Source: JAZLDV01 sp045614925 (GTDB lineage Bacteria > Bacillota_I > Bacilli_A > Erysipelotrichales > Coprobacillaceae). Taken from it: a DNA stretch of 40,192 nt. Under the pieces are notes generated by a model. It saw only the letters and a list, made by a program, of their open reading frames with translations, made no database searches and was not told where the DNA came from. Shown here in pieces: positions 24,765-32,281 of this stretch (its first letter is position 1; the number at the start of each line of letters is the position of its first letter). The stretch covers positions 1 to 40,192 of the forward strand of contig JAZLDV010000068.1 of the NCBI GenBank assembly GCA_045614925.1. Direction: 5' to 3'. Position numbers and translations under genes: made by a program.

Positions 24765-26057
24765 ATGGAAAAAGTTAATGTTATAGGAGGAGGGTTGGCT
24801 GGTGTTGAAGCGACATATCAGCTAATCAAAGAAGGTATTCCTGTTAGATTATATGAAATGAGACCTAAAAAAAGTACGGATGCTCATAAAAGTGAATATT
24901 TTGCTGAGTTAGTTTGTTCGAATTCACTTAGAGCAGATGGATTGTCTAATGCAGTTGGTGTTTTAAAAGAAGAAATGAGAATGCATGATAGTATAATTAT
25001 GAGATTTGCTAGAGAACATCAAGTTCCAGCTGGTGGATCATTAGCTGTTGATCGTATTGGTTTTTCTAAAGCTATTACTGAATATATTTCAAATCATCCA
25101 TTAGTTGAGGTTGTTCACGAAGAAGTGACAGAAATACTAGATGGACCTACAATTATTGCTTCTGGTCCATTAACAAGTGCACCGTTGTCTGATGCAATTG
25201 CTAAAATGTTAGATAAAGATTATTTCTATTTTTATGATGCAGCTGCACCAATTATTGAAAAAGATAGTATTAATTTTGATATCGCTTATTATAAATCACG
25301 TTATGATAAAGGTGATGCTGAATATATTAACTGTCCAATGGATGAAGAACAATTTACTGCATTTTATGATGCGTTAATGAGTGCAGAGGTTGTAAAGCCT
25401 AAAGATTTTGAAGAAAAGTTTTTTGAAGGTTGTATGCCTTTTGAAGAAATGGCAAGAAGAGGAAAACAAACATTGTTATTTGGGCCTATGAAACCTGTAG
25501 GATTAGAAAAAGATGGCGGAAAAAGATCACATGCTGTTGTGCAATTAAGACAGGACAATGCTGTAGGTACACTTTACAACATTGTTGGATTTCAGACACA
25601 TTTAAAATGGCCGGAACAAGACCGTATTATTCACATGATACCTGGATTAGAAGAAGCAAAAATCGTTAGATATGGTGTTATGCATAGAAATTGCTTTATC
25701 TGTTCACCAAAATATTTAAGACCTACTTATCAATATGTTGATAGAGATGACTTATTCTTTGCAGGTCAAATGACAGGAGTAGAAGGATATGTTGAATCTG
25801 CACAAAGTGGAATTGTAGCAGGATTGAATATGGTACGTTATTTAAGAAATCAGCCATTATTAGTATTCCCACAAGAAACAGTTATGGGTGCTTTGGCTTA
25901 TTATATTACTCATGGTGATGAAGAAAACTTCCAGCCTATGAAAGCGAATTTTGGTATTTTACCAGAATTAGAAATGAGAGTAAAAAAGAAAGAACGTAAA
26001 GAAGCATATGCTAAGCGTGCTATTGAAGTGATGAAAGAGTTTATCGCAAATGAATAA
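24765..26057 (+). CDS. trmFO: FAD/folate-dependent tRNA (m5U54) methyltransferase TrmFO
   Basis: TrmFO makes ribothymidine at position 54 of tRNA, using methylene-tetrahydrofolate and FADH2. The 430-residue flavoprotein starts with the dinucleotide-binding site VIGGGLAG (residues 6-13). It keeps two cysteines: C51 in ELVCSNSLR and C223 in FEGCMPFEEMARRG, corresponding to the catalytic pair C53 and C226 known in Bacillus. The folate-binding region and C-terminal GVEGYVESAQSG segment are present. Its last eight bases overlap xerC, so translation is coupled. Promoter and AAGGAG site lie upstream. Confidence 0.96.
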   Translation: MEKVNVIGGGLAGVEATYQLIKEGIPVRLYEMRPKKSTDAHKSEYFAELVCSNSLRADGLSNAVGVLKEEMRMHDSIIMRFAREHQVPAGGSLAVDRIGFSKAITEYISNHPLVEVVHEEVTEILDGPTIIASGPLTSAPLSDAIAKMLDKDYFYFYDAAAPIIEKDSINFDIAYYKSRYDKGDAEYINCPMDEEQFTAFYDALMSAEVVKPKDFEEKFFEGCMPFEEMARRGKQTLLFGPMKPVGLEKDGGKRSHAVVQLRQDNAVGTLYNIVGFQTHLKWPEQDRIIHMIPGLEEAKIVRYGVMHRNCFICSPKYLRPTYQYVDRDDLFFAGQMTGVEGYVESAQSGIVAGLNMVRYLRNQPLLVFPQETVMGALAYYITHGDEENFQPMKANFGILPELEMRVKKKERKEAYAKRAIEVMKEFIANE

Positions 26058-26967
26058 ATTAAAAGAACAATATTTTGAATATCTAAATTATTTGAAATAT
26101 AATAAAAATTTTTCAGATCATTCAGTTGCTGCATATGGTAGAGATATTCAGCAATTTATTGACTATTTGAATCAGGAAGATATTGTTTCATATTCAGAAG
26201 TGAAATATTCTTTTTTAAGAGGATTTTTAACTTTTCTTCATGAAAAGAATGTTACAAGTAAAACAATAAATAGAAAAATGAGTGCACTAAGAAGTTTTTA
26301 CAAATTCTTATTAAAAAAAGAATATGTTAATGATAATCCATTTTTGCTTATTGATGCACTAAAAGAAAGTGTGAGACACCCTGATTTTTTGTTTATCGAT
26401 GAAATGTCAGAACTATTAGATAGCATTGATGAGTCAGATGCTTTAGGGAAAAGAAATAAAGCATTATTAGAACTATTATATGCGAGTGGATTAAGATGTA
26501 GTGAAGCTGTTGAATTAAAAATAGAAGATATTGATTTTTCAAGGCAGTTATTATTAGTGCATGGAAAAGGAAAAAAAGATCGCTATGTTCCTTTTCATGA
26601 TTTTGCAAAAGAATGTTTACTGGATTATTTAAATTTTTATAGAGATGAGATAATGAAATCAAATTTAAATGAACATCGTTTTGTTTTTGTAAATAGATTT
26701 GGTAACAAACTAACAAATAGAGGGGTTGAAAAAATTATAGATCGTATTGTTTTTGCTTATGACTCTTCTAAAAAAATACATCCTCATACATTCAGACATT
26801 CGTTTGCAACTCACTTGCTTCAAGAGGGTGTTGATATAAGGGTTGTACAAGAACTGTTGGGACATGTAAATCTATCGACAACTCAAGTTTATACTCATAT
26901 TACAAATCAAAAACTTATTGAAGTCTATGAACATTCGCATCCAAGATGTATTGATGAAAAAAAGTGA
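26050..26967 (+). CDS. xerC: Tyrosine recombinase XerC-type
   Basis: This 305-residue site-specific recombinase probably resolves chromosome dimers at dif. The N-terminal SAM-like DNA-binding domain (about 1-105) is followed by the catalytic domain with R149 (SGLRCSEAVEL), H246 and R249 (HTFRHSFATHL), H272 (LLGHVNLSTT) and nucleophile Y281 (VYTHI). All catalytic residues are intact. It follows trmFO with an 8-base overlap, the position of xerC/codV in Bacillus. In Bacillus clpQ-clpY-codY come next; they are absent here. The position argues against a mobile-element integrase. A XerD-type assignment cannot be fully excluded. Confidence 0.9.
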   Translation: MNKLKEQYFEYLNYLKYNKNFSDHSVAAYGRDIQQFIDYLNQEDIVSYSEVKYSFLRGFLTFLHEKNVTSKTINRKMSALRSFYKFLLKKEYVNDNPFLLIDALKESVRHPDFLFIDEMSELLDSIDESDALGKRNKALLELLYASGLRCSEAVELKIEDIDFSRQLLLVHGKGKKDRYVPFHDFAKECLLDYLNFYRDEIMKSNLNEHRFVFVNRFGNKLTNRGVEKIIDRIVFAYDSSKKIHPHTFRHSFATHLLQEGVDIRVVQELLGHVNLSTTQVYTHITNQKLIEVYEHSHPRCIDEKK

Positions 26968-26985
26968 TTTTAACATAAAAAAATG

Positions 26986-27014
26986 TTGACGAAATATAAG
27001 AATAATGATATTAT
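26986..27014 (+). promoter_or_regulatory. Promoter of rplU-prp-rpmA
   Basis: TTGACG (26986-26991) and TATTAT (27009-27014) have an ideal 17-base spacer plus a TG extension (27006-27007). The start of transcription near 27021 would coincide with the first base of the leader hairpin. Confidence 0.85.
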
Positions 27015-27020
27015 ACCCAT

Positions 27021-27116
27021 GTTGTAGACCTCTAGCTACAACCGCACATAAAAGGTATTAAAGCTTAGCTGCCTTGGTTGGCGAGTCTGAGAATACTATT
27101 AAGAAGGAGGTACATC
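27021..27116 (+). ncRNA. L21 ribosomal-protein leader
   Basis: A leader of about 96 bases precedes rplU. It starts with a stem of GTTGTAG (27021-27027) and CTACAAC (27036-27042) with an 8-base loop. A conserved-looking CCGCA follows, then a GC-richer region (27062-27092) and the AGGAGG site. Position, size and composition fit the L21 leader found before rplU in many Firmicutes, thought to give feedback by L21. No covariance-model score is available here. Confidence 0.62.
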
Positions 27117-27425
27117 ATGTACGCAATTATTGAAACTGGTGGAAAACAATTAAAAGTTGAAGTTGGAGATACTATTTTTGTAGAAAAATTAGACGTTGCT
27201 GAAGGAGAAACAGTTACTTTTGATAAAGTATTATTTATCGGAGATGAAACTGCTACTATCGGAAATCCTTATTTAAAAGGTGCTGCAGTAACAGCTAAAG
27301 TTGAAAAACAAGGTAAAGAAAGAAAAGTAATCGTATACAAATACAACTCTAAAAAACATTACCACAAAAAACAAGGTCATAGACAACCTTATACAAAATT
27401 AGTTATTGAAAATATCGCTGCATAA
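27117..27425 (+). CDS. rplU: 50S ribosomal protein L21
   Basis: L21 binds 23S rRNA. The 102-residue protein starts MYAIIETGGKQLKVEVGD and ends with the KKHYHKKQGHRQPYTKL motif, both diagnostic. ATG 27117 has AAGGAGG upstream; the frame stays open upstream to a TTG at 27078, but that falls in the leader and was rejected. The stop overlaps the prp start by one base. Confidence 0.97.
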   Translation: MYAIIETGGKQLKVEVGDTIFVEKLDVAEGETVTFDKVLFIGDETATIGNPYLKGAAVTAKVEKQGKERKVIVYKYNSKKHYHKKQGHRQPYTKLVIENIAA

Positions 27426-27751
27426 TGATCAAAGTTATTGTTAGACACAACAAAAACAAACATATAAATGAAATCAATGTTTCTGGACATGCAAAAAGTG
27501 CTGAATATGGAAAAGATCTTGTATGTGCAGGAGTAAGCAGTGCCTGTGTTGGAATTGCTAATGCTCTTGTTAAAAATAAGTTCTTTGATGAAAATATGGG
27601 AACAATTGATTTAAAAGAAGGAAAATTACAGATTAAGGTGAATCATAGTAATAATAATGTTCAAGTGGTACTAGAGACATTTGTAACAATATTAGAAACT
27701 ATTGAGGAATCTTATTCAAAATACATTAAAATAACGAAAATGGAGGAATAA
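27425..27751 (+). CDS. prp: Ribosomal-processing cysteine protease Prp
   Basis: Prp cleaves the N-terminal extension of L27 in Firmicutes and related bacteria and is essential in Staphylococcus. The 108-residue protein keeps the catalytic H22 (VSGHAKSAEYGKD) and C34 (LVCAGVSSACVG). Gene order rplU-prp-rpmA is diagnostic. It starts on the last base of the rplU stop. No separate Shine-Dalgarno is seen, so translation should depend on coupling to rplU. Confidence 0.95.
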   Translation: MIKVIVRHNKNKHINEINVSGHAKSAEYGKDLVCAGVSSACVGIANALVKNKFFDENMGTIDLKEGKLQIKVNHSNNNVQVVLETFVTILETIEESYSKYIKITKMEE

Positions 27752-27754
27752 ACC

Positions 27755-28039
27755 ATGATGTTCAAATTAGATTTACAATTATTCGCTTCTAAAAAAGGAG
27801 TAGGTTCTACTAAGAACGGTCGTGACTCTCAATCTAAAAGATTAGGAGCTAAATTATCTGATGGACAATCTTGTACAGCAGGTTCAATTATTTACAGACA
27901 AAGAGGAACAAAAATTCATCCAGGTGCAAATGTAGGTAAAGGTGGAGATGACACTTTATTTGCAATGGTTGATGGTGTTGTTAAATTCGAAAGACTTGGA
28001 AAAACAAGAACTAAAGTTTCAGTTTATCCAGCTGCTTAA
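27755..28039 (+). CDS. rpmA: 50S ribosomal protein L27 with cleavable N-terminal extension
   Basis: L27 reaches toward the peptidyl-transferase centre. The 94-residue precursor carries the Firmicute extension KLDLQLF before ASKKGVGSTKNGRDS; Prp should cut between F and A to expose the functional tail. The body (SKRLGAKLSDGQ, IYRQRGTKIHPG and DDTLFAMVDGVVKFER) is canonical. Two tandem ATG codons (27755 and 27758) follow GGAGG; the first has better spacing. A GC-rich terminator follows before obg. Confidence 0.96.
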   Translation: MMFKLDLQLFASKKGVGSTKNGRDSQSKRLGAKLSDGQSCTAGSIIYRQRGTKIHPGANVGKGGDDTLFAMVDGVVKFERLGKTRTKVSVYPAA

Positions 28040-28048
28040 TGATGACTT

Positions 28049-28073
28049 AGGAACCCGATCGGGTTCCTTTTTT
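28049..28073 (+). terminator. Intrinsic terminator of rpmA
   Basis: AGGAACCCGATCGGGTTCCT is a perfect 20-base palindrome followed by six T. The hairpin is much more GC-rich than its surroundings. obg starts 29 bases later with no clear promoter, so some read-through is likely. Confidence 0.88.
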
Positions 28074-28101
28074 GAAAAAAATTGAGATAAGAGGTGAAAG
28101 A

Positions 28102-29388
28102 ATGAAGTTTATTGATAAAGTTAATATCTATGTTGAAGCCGGAAAAGGTGGAAACGGTGTTGTCGCTTTTAGAAGAGAAGCCTATGTTCCTAAAGGTGGA
28201 CCAGCCGGAGGTGATGGTGGAAAAGGTGGAAGTATCATCTTTGAAGCTACAACTTCTCTTTCTACGTTATTAGATTTTAGATATAACCGTGAATATAAAG
28301 CAAGAAGCGGTGAACAAGGGATGCCTAAAAAAATGCATGGTGCTGATGCTCCAGATATGATTTTAAAAGTCCCAGTTGGTACTGTAATTTATGATGAAGA
28401 TACAAATAAGATCTTAGCAGATCTTACTCATGATAAACAAAGAGCAGTTATTGCTAAAGGTGGTCGTGGAGGACGTGGTAATGCACGTTTTGCGACTAGC
28501 CGTAATCCAGCTCCAACAATTTGTGAGCATGGTGAACCAGGAGAAAAATATAACTTAGTTTGTGAGTTAAAATTATTAGCTGATGTTGGATTAGTAGGAT
28601 TTCCATCAGTTGGAAAATCTACATTCTTATCTGTAGTATCACGTGCTAAACCACAAATTGCTGATTATCATTTTACGACTATTGTACCTAATTTAGGTGT
28701 AGTTCAATCTAAAGATGGTCGTTCATTTGTTATGGCAGATTTACCTGGTTTAATTGAAGGTGCTAGTCAAGGAAAAGGATTAGGACACCAATTCTTAAGA
28801 CATATTGAAAGATGTCGTGTTATTGTTCACATTATTGATATGGGTGGTACTGAAGGTAGAGATCCTTATGAAGATTATGTAACAATTAATAATGAATTAA
28901 GTCAATATAAATATCGTTTATTAGATAGACCTCAAATTATTATTGCTAATAAAATGGATGAGGAAAATGCTGAAGAAAATTTAAAAGCATTTAAAGAAAA
29001 AATTGGAGATGAAATTCCAGTCTTCCCAGTTATTGCATTAATCCAAGAAGGTGTAGACATGCCTTTATATGCAATTGCTGATTTATTAGATAAAACACCA
29101 TATTTTGCTGATGAAGTTGAAGAAATGGAAAATAGTGTTTTATATACATACGAAAACAAAGATGAAGTTGGATTTGAAATTCATAATCTTGGTAATGGAG
29201 AATGGAAAGTTACTGGTAAGAAAGTTGAACGTATTGTTCAAATGTCTTCACTTGGAAGTGATGATGGTATTAAGCGATTTGCTCAAAAAATGCGTAATAT
29301 TGGTCTTGATGATGCATTACGTGTGGCTGGAGTTGAAGCTGGAGATACTGTATCAATTCTTGATTTTGAATTTGAGTTCTATGATTAA
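28102..29388 (+). CDS. obg: GTPase Obg
   Basis: Obg is a ribosome-associated GTPase involved in 50S assembly, the stringent response and, in Bacillus, sporulation entry. The 428-residue protein has the glycine-rich Obg fold (GKGGNGVVAFRREAYVPKGG, GGDGGKGGSI), the G domain with GFPSVGKS, DLPGLIEGAS and NKMD, and the C-terminal OCT domain found in Firmicutes (about 350-428). ATG 28102 has GAGGTG upstream; an upstream TTG in frame at 28072 falls at the terminator T run and was rejected. It follows rpmA as in most bacteria. Confidence 0.96.
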   Translation: MKFIDKVNIYVEAGKGGNGVVAFRREAYVPKGGPAGGDGGKGGSIIFEATTSLSTLLDFRYNREYKARSGEQGMPKKMHGADAPDMILKVPVGTVIYDEDTNKILADLTHDKQRAVIAKGGRGGRGNARFATSRNPAPTICEHGEPGEKYNLVCELKLLADVGLVGFPSVGKSTFLSVVSRAKPQIADYHFTTIVPNLGVVQSKDGRSFVMADLPGLIEGASQGKGLGHQFLRHIERCRVIVHIIDMGGTEGRDPYEDYVTINNELSQYKYRLLDRPQIIIANKMDEENAEENLKAFKEKIGDEIPVFPVIALIQEGVDMPLYAIADLLDKTPYFADEVEEMENSVLYTYENKDEVGFEIHNLGNGEWKVTGKKVERIVQMSSLGSDDGIKRFAQKMRNIGLDDALRVAGVEAGDTVSILDFEFEFYD

Positions 29389-29406
29389 TAGAAAGAAGGT
29401 TAAAAT

Positions 29407-30087
29407 ATGCTAGGAACAATTATTAATGTGACTGCTGTTATTGTTGGTAGTCTTATAGGATTATTGTTTAATAAAGGTATTCCAGAACGTTTATCTTCTT
29501 CTTTAATGCAGGCTTTAGGTTTATGTACAGCTTTTATTGGTATACAAGGAGCTTTTAAAGGTGAAAATACTTTAATAATGATTTCTTCTATGGTAATAGG
29601 AGTATTGATAGGAGAACTGCTAGATATTGATGAAAAATTGAATAGGAATGTAAAAAAACTTGAATCAAAGTTTGTAAAACCTTCTAAAGGGAAAAGTTTA
29701 TCAGAAGGATTTATTACAGCAAGTCTTGTATTTTGTGTGGGATCAATGGCAATTGTTGGATGCTTAAATGCAGGATTAAAAAATGATTATACTATGCTGA
29801 TTACTAAATCAATGTTAGACTTTGTTTCTTCAATTATTTTTTCATCAACCTTAGGTATTGGTGTAATGGGTTCTGCTTTAGCAATTCTAGTCTATCAAGG
29901 AAGTTTAACTTTGCTTGCATCATTGGTGGCACCTATTTTAAGTCAAAGTGCCATTAATGAAATGACCTGTGTAGGTTCTTTGCTTATTATTTCAATTGGA
30001 TTGAATTTAATGGGTATTACGAAGATAAAAGTTATGAACTTTCTTCCTGCAATATTTTTACCGATATTATTATGTTTAATATTTTAA
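29407..30087 (+). CDS. DUF554 family membrane protein
   Basis: This 226-residue protein has about six to seven hydrophobic helices and matches the DUF554 family (YdfK/YqgA-like): MLGTIINVTAVIVGSLIGLLFNKG at the start, GIQGAFKG, VIGVLIGELLDID, GFITASLVFCVGSMAIVG and a closing hydrophobic run. Its function is not established; it is generally described as a putative transport protein. A GAAGG site precedes the ATG, 19 bases after obg, so the two are probably cotranscribed. A good terminator follows. Confidence 0.88.
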   Translation: MLGTIINVTAVIVGSLIGLLFNKGIPERLSSSLMQALGLCTAFIGIQGAFKGENTLIMISSMVIGVLIGELLDIDEKLNRNVKKLESKFVKPSKGKSLSEGFITASLVFCVGSMAIVGCLNAGLKNDYTMLITKSMLDFVSSIIFSSTLGIGVMGSALAILVYQGSLTLLASLVAPILSQSAINEMTCVGSLLIISIGLNLMGITKIKVMNFLPAIFLPILLCLIF

Positions 30088-30096
30088 AATAATTTT

Positions 30097-30128
30097 AAAG
30101 TGAATCTTATAATGAGATTCACTTTTTT
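30097..30128 (+). terminator. Intrinsic terminator after the DUF554 gene
   Basis: AAAGTGAATCT and AGATTCACTTT form an 11-bp stem with a 7-base loop and a TTTTTT run. Confidence 0.9.
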
Positions 30129-30148
30129 ATTATTTCTGATTTTAGATT

Positions 30149-30184
30149 AATGCATAATTCATTGATTTATGCAACATTGCATGA
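30149..30184 (+). promoter_or_regulatory. Three-half-site operator over the ruvA promoter
   Basis: Three copies of TTGCATRA alternate in direction: 30149-30157 (forward, imperfect at its first bases), 30167-30174 (reverse) and 30177-30184 (forward). They form two overlapping inverted repeats, TGCATAA-N9-TTATGCA and ATGCAA-CA-TTGCAT. The copies cover the -35 box and spacer. The Bacillus LexA box (GAAC-N4-GTTC) is not present. The regulator is unknown. Confidence 0.5.
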
Positions 30185-30190
30185 TATAAT
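30162..30190 (+). promoter_or_regulatory. Promoter of ruvAB
   Basis: TTGATT (30162-30167) and a perfect TATAAT (30185-30190) have a 17-base spacer and a TG extension (30182-30183). The leader is about 24 bases and contains AGGAG. Confidence 0.85.
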
Positions 30191-30220
30191 TTTTTAATAA
30201 TTCCATAAAAGGAGAAAAAT

Positions 30221-30787
30221 ATGTATAGTTATATTAAAGGATTAATTGTAGATATTACAAAAGATTATATTGTGATTGATAATCATGGTATTGGATATTT
30301 AGTTTATGTTTCTAATCCTTATCGTTTTACGAGAGGAAAAGAAGCAGTTGTTTATATTTATCAGCAAGTTAAAGAAGATGGTATTCTTCTGTTTGGATTT
30401 ACTTCACAGGAAGAAAAAAATTTATTTTTAAAATTGATATTAGTTAAAGGAATTGGATGTAAAACAGCTATTGGAATATTAGCGACTGGTGAAGTTAACC
30501 AGATTATTCAGGCTATTGAGTCTAAGAATGTGACATATTTAAAGAAAATTCCTGGTATTGGTCCTAAAGCTGCACAACAGATTATTCTTGATTTACAAGG
30601 TAAGTTTAATGTTGTTGTTAAAGAAGAAATCGTTGCTTCACCATTCTATGACGAAGCTATAGAAGTTTTAGTTGCTTTAGGATATAAATTAAATGAAATT
30701 GAAAAAGTGATGAAAACTATAAGTGGTGAAAATTTAGATACGAATGGATATGTAAAGAAAGCACTTAGTTTGTTAGTAAAATTGTAA
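30221..30787 (+). CDS. ruvA: Holliday junction branch migration protein RuvA
   Basis: RuvA binds four-way junctions and recruits RuvB during recombination repair. The 188-residue protein has the N-terminal OB fold (MYSYIKGLIVDITKDYIVI), the helix-hairpin-helix pair (LILVKGIGCKTAIGIL and LKKIPGIGPKAAQQIILDL) and a C-terminal domain that contacts RuvB (EVLVALGYKLNEIEK). Its stop is nine bases before ruvB. RuvC is absent, as in other Firmicutes, which use RecU instead. Confidence 0.96.
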   Translation: MYSYIKGLIVDITKDYIVIDNHGIGYLVYVSNPYRFTRGKEAVVYIYQQVKEDGILLFGFTSQEEKNLFLKLILVKGIGCKTAIGILATGEVNQIIQAIESKNVTYLKKIPGIGPKAAQQIILDLQGKFNVVVKEEIVASPFYDEAIEVLVALGYKLNEIEKVMKTISGENLDTNGYVKKALSLLVKL

Positions 30788-30796
30788 GGAGGATTT

Positions 30797-31792
30797 ATGG
30801 ATACTAGAGATATTTTTGATGGCAATGAGCATATTGAAGATGAAGAAAGTCAATTAAGACCTCAGACATTTGATGAATATGTAGGACAGACACATCTAAA
30901 AGAAAATCTAAAAGTTTTCGTAGGTGCTGCAAAATTAAGAAATGAATCGCTAGACCATGTTTTATTATATGGACCACCAGGTTTAGGGAAAACAACAATG
31001 TCTATGATTATTTCTAATGAAATGGGAACTAATCTTAAAACTACAAGTGGACCTAGTATTGAAAAAACAGGTGATCTTGTCGCGATTTTAACACAATTAG
31101 AACCTGGAGATGTCTTATTCATTGACGAAATTCACAGACTGCCAAAAATGATTGAAGAAATATTATATCCTGCGATGGAAGATTATTGTGTGGATGTTGT
31201 TATTGGAAAAGACGCTTCAACGCGATCTATTCGTATAGATCTTCCACCATTTACACTTGTTGGGGCAACGACACGCGCTGGTGATTTATCTGCTCCATTA
31301 AGAGATCGTTTTGGTATTGTTTCTAAATTAGAATATTATACAAACGATGAGTTAAGTTCTATTATTGATCGTACAAGCAGAGTGTATCATATGGTCATGG
31401 ATGATGATGCTAAATATGAATTAGCTAGACGTTCAAGAGGTACTCCTCGTATTGCAAATAGATTGTTTAGAAGGGTAAGAGATTTTGCTCAATATAATGG
31501 TGACGAATGTATTACATTAGAACGTACAAATGAAGCTTTATCGAGATTAAAAGTAGATAGTTTAGGCTTAGATGATGTAGACCACAAATATTTATTAGGT
31601 ATTATTGAAAGATTTAGAGGTGGGCCTGTAGGTTTAGAAGCTTTAGCCGCTTCAATTGGAGAAGAGGCAACAACTTTAGAAGATGTTTATGAACCTTATC
31701 TTCTTCAGACGGGTCTTATTAAGAGAACACCAAGAGGAAGAGTTGTTACAGAAATGGCCTATCAGCACTTAAATATCAAAAGAGAATCATAA
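30797..31792 (+). CDS. ruvB: Holliday junction DNA helicase RuvB
   Basis: RuvB is the hexameric AAA+ motor that drives branch migration. The 331-residue protein has Walker A GPPGLGKT at 59-66, Walker B LFIDEIHR, sensor 1 VGATTRAG, the arginine finger region PLRDRFG and a C-terminal winged helix (PYLLQTGLIKRTPRGRVVT). Its final codons form the left arm of a terminator and its stop lies in the hairpin loop. Confidence 0.97.
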   Translation: MDTRDIFDGNEHIEDEESQLRPQTFDEYVGQTHLKENLKVFVGAAKLRNESLDHVLLYGPPGLGKTTMSMIISNEMGTNLKTTSGPSIEKTGDLVAILTQLEPGDVLFIDEIHRLPKMIEEILYPAMEDYCVDVVIGKDASTRSIRIDLPPFTLVGATTRAGDLSAPLRDRFGIVSKLEYYTNDELSSIIDRTSRVYHMVMDDDAKYELARRSRGTPRIANRLFRRVRDFAQYNGDECITLERTNEALSRLKVDSLGLDDVDHKYLLGIIERFRGGPVGLEALAASIGEEATTLEDVYEPYLLQTGLIKRTPRGRVVTEMAYQHLNIKRES

Positions 31793-31806
31793 GATTCTCT
31801 TTTTTG
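31778..31806 (+). terminator. Terminator built into the 3' end of ruvB
   Basis: AAAAGAGAATC (coding) and GATTCTCTTTT form an 11-bp stem. The loop ATAA contains the ruvB stop codon and the T run follows. comEA begins only eight bases after the end. Confidence 0.88.
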
Positions 31807-31813
31807 TTTTATT

Positions 31814-32281
31814 ATGAGAAAGTTTCAGATTATTACTCTTGTAATAATACTAATGTGTTCTACATTTTTAAAATTTGAAAATCCTGAAAAAATAGAAAAA
31901 GAAAAAAGTTATTTTACTATTGTTTTAGAAGGGGAGTTTTTAAAAACAGGTACCTTTACATTTGAAAAAGCTATGAGTGTTAAAGATATTGTTAAGAAAG
32001 TTGGTATAAGTAAGAATGCCAATAAAAATGCACTTAATTATGATTATGTTTTATTAGACGAGTCATCATTGTATTTGCCATCTTATGATGAAAATTGTGT
32101 TTCTTTAAATCATGCATCCAAAGATGAACTGATGAGTTTAAATGGAATTGGTGAAAAAAGAGCACAAAAGATTATTGATTATCGAAGTGAACAGCCTTTT
32201 ATGTGTTTAGAAGATATTATGAATATAAGTGGAATAGGGGAGAAGACGTATTTGAAATTGAGGGATTATTTATGTTTATAA
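31814..32281 (+). CDS. comEA: Competence DNA receptor ComEA
   Basis: ComEA is a membrane-anchored receptor that binds double-stranded DNA for uptake. The 155-residue protein has an N-terminal membrane anchor (about 4-18), a SLBB-like region with GEFLKTGTFTFEKAMSVKDIVKKVG, and C-terminal helix-hairpin-helix motifs (LNHASKDELMSLNGIGEKRAQKIIDYR and LEDIMNISGIGEKTYLKLRDYL). No Shine-Dalgarno is visible before ATG 31814, which follows the ruvB terminator directly. Basal expression should therefore be low. It overlaps comEC by 10 bases. The family call is secure from domain order and neighbour. Confidence 0.93.
   Translation: MRKFQIITLVIILMCSTFLKFENPEKIEKEKSYFTIVLEGEFLKTGTFTFEKAMSVKDIVKKVGISKNANKNALNYDYVLLDESSLYLPSYDENCVSLNHASKDELMSLNGIGEKRAQKIIDYRSEQPFMCLEDIMNISGIGEKTYLKLRDYLCL

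Noticed and set aside
26050..26967. The tyrosine recombinase as evidence of an integrated element.
   Set aside because: It overlaps trmFO, occupies the conserved xerC position, matches its neighbours in composition, and no attachment repeats or phage genes are nearby.
29105..29413. Plus-strand open frame of 102 codons overlapping the end of obg.
   Set aside because: It is a shifted frame of obg with no Shine-Dalgarno and no family resemblance; obg continues intact to its own stop.
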